Virus record (IMG/VR): IMGVR_UViG_3300025769_000714
Span: 1-26,253 of that record
DNA from: a virus
DNA length: 26,253 nucleotides
Strand: one strand, 5' to 3'
The notes under the pieces are model-generated. The model was given only the letters and a program-made list of their open reading frames with translations. It had not been told where the DNA came from and did no database searches. Below are positions 21,738 through 26,253 of the stretch, piece after piece. The position numbers were made by a program, and so were the translations under genes. Position 1 is the first letter of the stretch. Every line of letters begins with the position of its first letter.

Positions 21738-23650
21738 TTAAAAAGGAGTTAAATGCTAAAATGAATATTGAAACAGCTAAAGCATTGAAAGATGTTAAAA
21801 AGCTGGATAAGAGTATTCAAGGTGTGCCTAATAGTATAAAGGATGCTGAACAGCAAACAGGTAAATTAAACAAAGGGTTAAAGGCAACTGATAAAACTGC
21901 TGGTGGTGTTAGAGGTGCAATTAATAAAATAGGGTTAGCTTTTAAAGCTGCTGGTATTGGTTTAATTATTACTGCCTTTGCTAAGTTAACAGAATTGTTT
22001 CAAACTAACCAAAGGGTTATGGATGCCTTTAATGTTATAGGTGAAACGACAACAATAATATTTAATGATTTATTCAATGCTATTTTTAATACTGCTGATG
22101 AATTAGGAAAAGCAAATGATGGTTTTAATGCTATGGGTAAAATCGTAGATTCAGTTATTACAATTGCACTAACACCATTGAAGCTAACTTTTAACGCAAT
22201 TAAAGCAGCGGTTCTAGGTGCACAATTAGCATGGGAATCTTCTTTTCTTGGTGATGGCGATCCTGAAACTATAAAGGAATTAAAAGCATCATTAGCAGAA
22301 ACTGGTGAAGATGTGCTTCAAGTTGGTAAAGATTTAGGCGGTGCTTATGTAGATATTTTTAATAATGTACGTGAAGCAGCAGGAGAAATAACAGAATTTA
22401 CAACAACAGCAATAGGTAAAATATCTGAAATAGATATTAAATCAAGTATTGCTAGAGCAAAGGCAAATGTAGAGCTTGCAAAAGCAGCAGAGATAGCAAG
22501 AGTACAACAACAAGGTTTAGTTGAGCAATACGATAGAGAAGCAGAAAAACTAAGGCAAGTTAGAGATGAAGAAAGAAATACTATTGCTGAAAGAATACAA
22601 GCTAATGATGATTTAAAAGCTGTTCTTGATGAACAAGAGGAAGCTATGCTAAAGCAAGTTGATTTACAAATTAGGCAAGCACAAGCACAACACGACTTAA
22701 ATGGAACGCAAGAAAGTTTAATAGCATTATTAGAAGCACAAAATGAAAAAACAGCAGTATTAGCACAAATAGAAGGTTTTAGAAGTGAGCAGAAAGCAAA
22801 CGATTTAGCATTAAGTAAAGAGCAACTTGAACTTGAACAAACTATAAAAGATGCAACAGCAGAAAGAACAATTAACGAATTAAACGCAAACGCTGAATTA
22901 ATTAAAGGTGATGAAGAACGAATTTTAAAACAACTTGAAAACCTTGAGATTGAAAGAGGCATAGAAGAACAAAGGTTAACCCTAAAAAGAGATTCTTATA
23001 AACAAGATACTCAAGCTTATGTAGATTCTCAAATTGAGTTAGAAAATTTCATATCAGAATCTAATATTAGAAAAGCTACTTTAGATAATGAACTAACACA
23101 AGCAAGGTTAGAAAATAAGAAAAAAGAAGATGAAATAGAACAGCAAAAAATAGATGGAGTAAAAAACACTTTAACTACAATAGCTAATTTAGCTCAACTC
23201 TTTGCTGGTGAAAGTGAAAAAGAACAAAAGAAAGCTTTTAAAATTCAGAAGGCTGCCAACATAGCACAAGCATTAATTGATACTTATGCAAGTGCAACAG
23301 CAGCTTATAAATCTTTAGTAGGTGTACCAGTAGTAGGCCCAGCATTAGGTATAGCAGCAGCAGCTGCAGCGGTTACTGGTGGTTTGTTAAATGTAAAACA
23401 GATTCAGGCAACAGAATTTCAAGGATCAAGTTCAAGTGGTGGTGGTGGTGGTACTTCACCTTCTTATTCTTCAACTGGTGCAACACAACAAGCACCTGAT
23501 TTTAATATAGTAGGGCAAAGTGGATTTAATCAAATTGCAACTGCTTTAGGCCAAAACAACAATACACCAGTTAAAGCTTATGTAGTTAGTGGTGATGTAA
23601 CAACAGCACAAGCATTAGAAAACAATATAATAGATACAGCAACATTTTAA
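21734..23650 (+). CDS. Tape measure protein
   Basis: 638 residues. The N-terminus KDVKKLDKSIQGVPNSIKDAEQQTGKLNKGL is typical, then a hydrophobic part GLAFKAAGIGLIITAFAKLTELF (about 67-90), a very long Ala/Glu/Gln coiled coil (about 225-510), a second hydrophobic segment VPVVGPALGIAAAAAAVTGGLL (about 528-549) and a Ser/Gly-rich stretch (about 563-580). The protein sets tail length; at about 1.5 A per residue this would be roughly 95 nm, an inference. An antisense frame in the coiled-coil part is a composition shadow. Confidence 0.85.
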   Translation: MIKKELNAKMNIETAKALKDVKKLDKSIQGVPNSIKDAEQQTGKLNKGLKATDKTAGGVRGAINKIGLAFKAAGIGLIITAFAKLTELFQTNQRVMDAFNVIGETTTIIFNDLFNAIFNTADELGKANDGFNAMGKIVDSVITIALTPLKLTFNAIKAAVLGAQLAWESSFLGDGDPETIKELKASLAETGEDVLQVGKDLGGAYVDIFNNVREAAGEITEFTTTAIGKISEIDIKSSIARAKANVELAKAAEIARVQQQGLVEQYDREAEKLRQVRDEERNTIAERIQANDDLKAVLDEQEEAMLKQVDLQIRQAQAQHDLNGTQESLIALLEAQNEKTAVLAQIEGFRSEQKANDLALSKEQLELEQTIKDATAERTINELNANAELIKGDEERILKQLENLEIERGIEEQRLTLKRDSYKQDTQAYVDSQIELENFISESNIRKATLDNELTQARLENKKKEDEIEQQKIDGVKNTLTTIANLAQLFAGESEKEQKKAFKIQKAANIAQALIDTYASATAAYKSLVGVPVVGPALGIAAAAAAVTGGLLNVKQIQATEFQGSSSSGGGGGTSPSYSSTGATQQAPDFNIVGQSGFNQIATALGQNNNTPVKAYVVSGDVTTAQALENNIIDTATF

Positions 23651-23662
23651 AAAATAGAAACA

Positions 23663-24268
23663 ATGAAAATAATAGAACTTTTAATAGATGAAGAAAACGA
23701 AGTAAATGGAATCGAAGCGGTGAGTTTAGTATCTGCTGGAGCAATAGAATCAGATTTCATAAGTTTAAATTCTCAGGAAATTAAGTTAGCTAAAGTAAAT
23801 GATGAAAAACAAATACTTATGGGAGCTGCTTTAATTCCTAATAAACCAATTTTTAGAAAAGGTGATGATGAAGATTACTATGTTTATTTTAGTAATGAAA
23901 CAGTTAGAAAAGCTTCTGAATTATTCTTTAAAAATGGCAATCAAAACAACGCAACCTTAGAACATAATTTAGATATTAATAATTTAACAGTAGTTGAAAG
24001 TTGGATAGTAGAAAATACTGAAAAAGATAAATCAGCTATTTACGGTTTAGATGTACCTGTTGGTACTTGGATGATATCAATGAAAGTTAACAATTCTGAA
24101 ATATGGAATGATTTTGTAAAAACAGGAAAAGTAAAAGGATTTTCTATTGAAGGTTACTTTGCAGATAAAGCAACTATTCAAGCAAGTAAAGATGAAAGCG
24201 AAATAGAAGCACTTAAAAAAATAGAAGAAATTAAAAATCTATTTACTAAAAAAAAAAGATTAGTTTAG
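23663..24268 (+). CDS. XkdF-like prohead serine protease, zero-frame product
   Basis: 201 residues. The order KQILMGAALIPNKPIFRKG (49-67), TVRKASELFFKNGNQNNATLEHN (80-102, H101) and VKGFSIEGYF (157-166, S161) matches the XkdF/S78-type maturation proteases, with His and Ser as catalytic residues. It would cut scaffold and capsid precursors during head maturation, and two head genes downstream suit this. Near its end is an A10 run from which a -1 slip would extend the protein (next entries); the zero-frame product has a basic end TKKKRLV. Confidence 0.75.
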   Translation: MKIIELLIDEENEVNGIEAVSLVSAGAIESDFISLNSQEIKLAKVNDEKQILMGAALIPNKPIFRKGDDEDYYVYFSNETVRKASELFFKNGNQNNATLEHNLDINNLTVVESWIVENTEKDKSAIYGLDVPVGTWMISMKVNNSEIWNDFVKTGKVKGFSIEGYFADKATIQASKDESEIEALKKIEEIKNLFTKKKRLV

Positions 24269-24279
24269 AAAGCTTTTCT
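24248..24279 (+). other. Candidate -1 frameshift site (A10, heptamer A_AAA_AAA) with small hairpin
   Basis: Ten A's at 24248-24257. The protease frame reads AAA AAA AAA AGA, so A_AAA_AAA at 24250-24256 is a slippery heptamer. A 5-bp hairpin AGAAA 24267-24271 / TTTCT 24275-24279 begins 10 nt after it. A -1 slip, or one extra A made by polymerase slippage, opens the downstream frame. A sequencing indel in A10 is the main alternative. Confidence 0.5.
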
Positions 24280-24741
24280 GATTATCCTGATTCAGTAAGC
24301 AACAATGCTAAAAGAGGTATTGAACTTAACGAAAAAGTTAATAATAAATGTGCTACTCAAGTTGGAAAAGTAAGGGCACAACAATTAGCAAAAGGTGAAG
24401 CAGTTAGTGTAGATACGATTAAAAGAATGTATAGCTATTTATCAAGAGCAGAAGAATACTATAATGAAGGAGATACTAAAGCGTGTGGAACTATTTCTTA
24501 TTTATTGTGGGGTGGTAAATCTGCTTTAGGTTGGAGTAAAAGCAAACTTAAAGAACTTGGTGAAATAGATTTAGCTTCTATGGTTATAGATGATGATTTT
24601 GCTGTTATAGATGATCGGTTAGCTTATAGCACACAAGAGAAAGCAGAAGAGATAGCTAAGAACATAGGTTGTAAAGGTTATCATACTCACGAATTTGAAA
24701 ATAAAACTTGGTATATGCCATGTGAAAAACATATAAATTAA
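24256..24741 (+). CDS. C-terminal extension of the protease, reached by -1 frameshift (or separate broken ORF)
   Basis: In the -1 frame the DNA is open from 24250 to TAA 24739-24741. From 24256 it gives 161 residues: YPDSVSNNAKRGIELNEKVN, KCATQVGKVRAQQLAKGE, IKRMYSYLSRAEEYYNEGDTKACGTISYLLWGG, and a final GCKGYHTHEFENKTWYMPC. These domains usually stand fused to XkdF-type proteases or related head proteins in Bacteroidota phages. The first ATG (24427) would delete half of the first domain, and only an ATT (24259) offers an upstream start. A fused product would have about 359 residues (198 + 161). C and H residues at the end may bind metal. Confidence 0.6.
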   Translation, partial: KISLESFSDYPDSVSNNAKRGIELNEKVNNKCATQVGKVRAQQLAKGEAVSVDTIKRMYSYLSRAEEYYNEGDTKACGTISYLLWGGKSALGWSKSKLKELGEIDLASMVIDDDFAVIDDRLAYSTQEKAEEIAKNIGCKGYHTHEFENKTWYMPCEKHIN

Positions 24742-24746
24742 TAATT

Positions 24747-24896
24747 ATGAGAAATAAAATTAAAAGAGGTGAAAAAAGCAGAACCTCACCAAGAGCTGGA
24801 AGCAGAAAAGGTTGTTTATGTGATGATGGTACTTATAAAACTAAATGCTGTAATGGTACACTAAGGGCTCAAGGTGTAGGAAAAACACAAGCATAA
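24747..24896 (+). CDS. Cys-rich small head-region protein, 49 aa
   Basis: ATG 24747 to TAA 24894-24896. Basic N-terminus and GCLCDDGTYKTKCCNGTLRAQGVG, a C-x-C...CC motif that I know from small proteins between head genes in flavobacterial phages. The four cysteines could bind zinc. It is too short to appear in routine gene calls but the motif makes it convincing. Function unknown. Confidence 0.65.
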   Translation: MRNKIKRGEKSRTSPRAGSRKGCLCDDGTYKTKCCNGTLRAQGVGKTQA

Positions 24897-24904
24897 AAAA
24901 AAGG

Positions 24905-24941
24905 TATAACAATAATTAATAAATAATACATTACTATTATG
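24905..24941 (+). promoter_or_regulatory. Late leader motif copy B
   Basis: TATAACAA 24905-24912, 14 nt, then TACATTACTATTATG 24927-24941, ending with the ATG of the coiled-coil gene. It is preceded by A8GG (24895-24904), as in copy C. Same spacing as copies A and C. Confidence 0.55.
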
Positions 24942-25355
24942 AAAACATTAGAAACGATTTACAAAAAACTTAATTCAGTAGAGAAAACTGAGTTAGAAAC
25001 TCATAAAGTAGAATTATCAGATATAGAAGATTTAAAAAAAATATTAAATAAATCAAAACAAATTATAAAAGAAATTAAAAGTTTTGAAAATAAAATAAAA
25101 AGTGAACAAAAAACACTTAGAAAAGCAGTAGGTGATTATAACTCTTTGTCAAACAAACTTGATGAAATGGAAAAAGAAAAATCGCCATTATATTCGCAAA
25201 TGGTTAAACTTATGGATAAAATTAAAATAACCGCCAAAGAATTAGGGGTTAATGCTAATTCAATAGATGGTATGCAAGATGCAATAAAGCTGCAAGATGA
25301 AATGAGTAAAAGAAGTGCATTTGGTGGTGAAGCAGATTTAATGTTTATGAGTTAA
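24939..25355 (+). CDS. Coiled-coil protein of the head module, 138 aa
   Basis: Starts within late leader copy B. Helical and highly charged (LETIYKKLNSVEKTELETHKVELSDIEDLKKIL, long coiled coil about 40-100), ending GGEADLMFMS. Similar proteins stand before scaffold and capsid genes in related phages, where their function is not known. It may be a scaffold partner or head-assembly chaperone; no membrane or catalytic motif. Confidence 0.6.
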   Translation: MKTLETIYKKLNSVEKTELETHKVELSDIEDLKKILNKSKQIIKEIKSFENKIKSEQKTLRKAVGDYNSLSNKLDEMEKEKSPLYSQMVKLMDKIKITAKELGVNANSIDGMQDAIKLQDEMSKRSAFGGEADLMFMS

Positions 25356-25368
25356 TTAAAAAAAAAGG

Positions 25369-25405
25369 TATAACACTTTAATAATAAAATTACATTACTA
25401 TTATG
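25369..25405 (+). promoter_or_regulatory. Late leader motif copy C
   Basis: TATAACAC 25369-25376, 14 nt, then TACATTACTATTATG 25391-25405, ending with the ATG of the scaffold-like gene, and preceded by A9GG. The TATAACAC octamer and spacing equal copy A. Confidence 0.55.
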
Positions 25406-26011
25406 AAAGCAAACGAAGTATTAAACAAAATCAAATCCATAGTAGGTGTAGAACTAACTGAAGAAGTTAATCTTGCCGAAATGAAATTACAGAACGGTAC
25501 TGTTGTAGAAGCTGAAAAATTCGAAAAAGGCGAAGCAGTATTTATTAAATCAGATGATGAAAAAATAGCACTTCCAGTAGGAGAATATATCCTTGAAGAT
25601 GGAAGGTTATTAGTAGTTGAAGAAGAGGGTTTAATAGCAGATATGAGAGATGTATCTGATGATGTACCAGCTAAAGAAGAAGAAATGGCAGAAGAGAAGA
25701 AAGAGGAGAAAGAAGATATGATGCCAGATGATGAAGCAGCAGTTTATGACTGGGCTGGAATGGAAAAAAGAATTAAAAATTTAGAAATAGCTGTTGCTAA
25801 ACTTAAAGAAGCCAAAGAAGGTGGAGATACAGAAGTTGAAGCAGCTAAAGAAGAAGTTAAAGAAGAATTGTCAACTGAAGTTGAGCTTTCTACTGAAACA
25901 CCTGAACCAATTAAACATTCTCCAGAGATCAAAGAAGAAGGATTTAAAATAAATAAATCAAATTATCCTAAAACTTTACAACAGAGAATTTACCAAAAAT
26001 TAAATAATTAA
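25403..26011 (+). CDS. Scaffold-like head assembly protein, 202 aa
   Basis: Residues 1-75 form a beta-rich part (ANEVLNKIKSIVGVELTEE, ALPVGEYILEDGRLLVVEEEGLIADM). An extremely acidic, Lys/Glu-rich middle (about 88-160) with coiled-coil character follows, and a basic C-terminus (INKSNYPKTLQQRIYQKLNN). The acidic coiled-coil design and place directly before the capsid gene fit a scaffolding protein that is cut by the upstream protease. The beginning is within late leader copy C. Confidence 0.6.
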   Translation: MKANEVLNKIKSIVGVELTEEVNLAEMKLQNGTVVEAEKFEKGEAVFIKSDDEKIALPVGEYILEDGRLLVVEEEGLIADMRDVSDDVPAKEEEMAEEKKEEKEDMMPDDEAAVYDWAGMEKRIKNLEIAVAKLKEAKEGGDTEVEAAKEEVKEELSTEVELSTETPEPIKHSPEIKEEGFKINKSNYPKTLQQRIYQKLNN

Positions 26012-26017
26012 AAAAAA

Positions 26018-26253
26018 ATGGCAACAACAATTACAACAACATATGCCGGTGAATTTAAAAATAGATACATCGCAGCAGCCCTTCTAAGTGGGAAAACCTT
26101 AGATAATGGTGGAATGACTGTTCTACCAAACATAGCTTTTAAAGAAGTAATTCAAAAAGTAGCTATGGGTGATGATTTTATAGTTAATGCAACTTGTGAT
26201 TATGCAGATGCAGGAACTTTAACTGTTACTGAAAGAGTGCTTGAAGTAGAAGA
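26018..26253 (+). CDS. Major capsid protein (partial, N-terminal 78 codons)
   Basis: ATG 26018 opens a frame that runs off the window. MATTITTTYAGEFKNRYIAAALLSGKTLDNGGMTV, then LPNIAFKEVIQKVAMGD and NATCDYADAGTLTVTERVLEVE match the N-terminus of a large group of Bacteroidota phage major capsid proteins (TYAGE...YL.AALL....; C.F......T.TER.L.P). Position behind protease and scaffold agrees. HK97 fold is assumed from family knowledge. Confidence 0.75.
   Translation, partial: MATTITTTYAGEFKNRYIAAALLSGKTLDNGGMTVLPNIAFKEVIQKVAMGDDFIVNATCDYADAGTLTVTERVLEVE

Noticed and set aside
22345-22962. 205-codon open frame on the minus strand inside the tape measure gene
   Set aside because: Antisense to the Ala/Glu/Gln-rich coiled coil; its Ser/Cys/Leu-rich translation is what such codons give in reverse. 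It has no start signal and no neighbouring minus-strand gene.
1-26253. tRNA genes or an integration module
   Set aside because: No cloverleaf-like sequence seen in the gaps, which are all about 110 bases or shorter, and no integrase, excisionase or repressor pattern in any frame.

Overview
The window reads as part of a tailed-phage genome infecting a member of the Bacteroidota, most likely Flavobacteriia. The evidence is a very AT-rich sequence, A-rich start contexts with few Shine-Dalgarno sites, promoter-like TAnnTTTG elements, a DUF3127-type SSB and tail/head proteins of the kind found in flavobacterial phages. Every supported gene is on the + strand, genes overlap by a few bases (ATGA, TAATG), and there is no integrase, repressor, tRNA or transposase. 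A virulent siphovirus-like phage is the simplest reading. No gene-free stretch exceeds about 110 bases.

Layout. Bases 1-5037 hold the end of a late operon: the tail end of an unknown gene, portal with an extra C-terminal Cys/His domain, head-tail connector, LamG protein, a small gene, a membrane-anchored coiled-coil protein, then a lysis cassette (amidase, small membrane protein/holin candidate, lipoprotein with C-terminal TM that fits a unimolecular spanin). A hairpin-T8 terminator and a promoter-like element follow. Bases 5145-8867 hold small early genes and recombination/replication accessories: candidate annealing protein, Gp157-like, SSB-like with acidic tip, PD-(D/E)XK nuclease. Bases 8868-8971 contain a candidate small structured RNA. 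Bases 8972-10595 encode a winged-helix initiator, with out-of-frame iteron-like repeats inside it, and a DnaB/RepA-like ATPase. Bases 10597-13742 carry a PP-loop enzyme, a resolvase-like nuclease and a cytosine-C5 methyltransferase. A small sigma-like factor (13768-14277) opens the way to the packaging genes (terminase small and large, 15010-16531).

From 16583 comes the tail module: tail chaperone with a T9 frameshift site, tail completion proteins, two large tail/baseplate-type proteins, and tape measure. Then the head module: XkdF-like protease with an A10 frameshift site to a C-terminal extension, a Cys-rich small protein, a coiled-coil protein, a scaffold-like protein and the start of the major capsid protein.

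Points that deserve most attention: (1) a bipartite leader with fixed spacing, TATAACA-N15-TACATTACTATTATG, before three late genes, which together with the phage sigma-like factor suggests a late promoter system; (2) a 62-nt RNA candidate with three-way junction, pseudoknot option and T8 tail placed exactly after a TATATTTG element; (3) two predicted -1 recoding sites; (4) a lambda-like origin candidate inside the initiator gene. Everything here was read by eye; family assignments are from recognisable motifs, not database searches.
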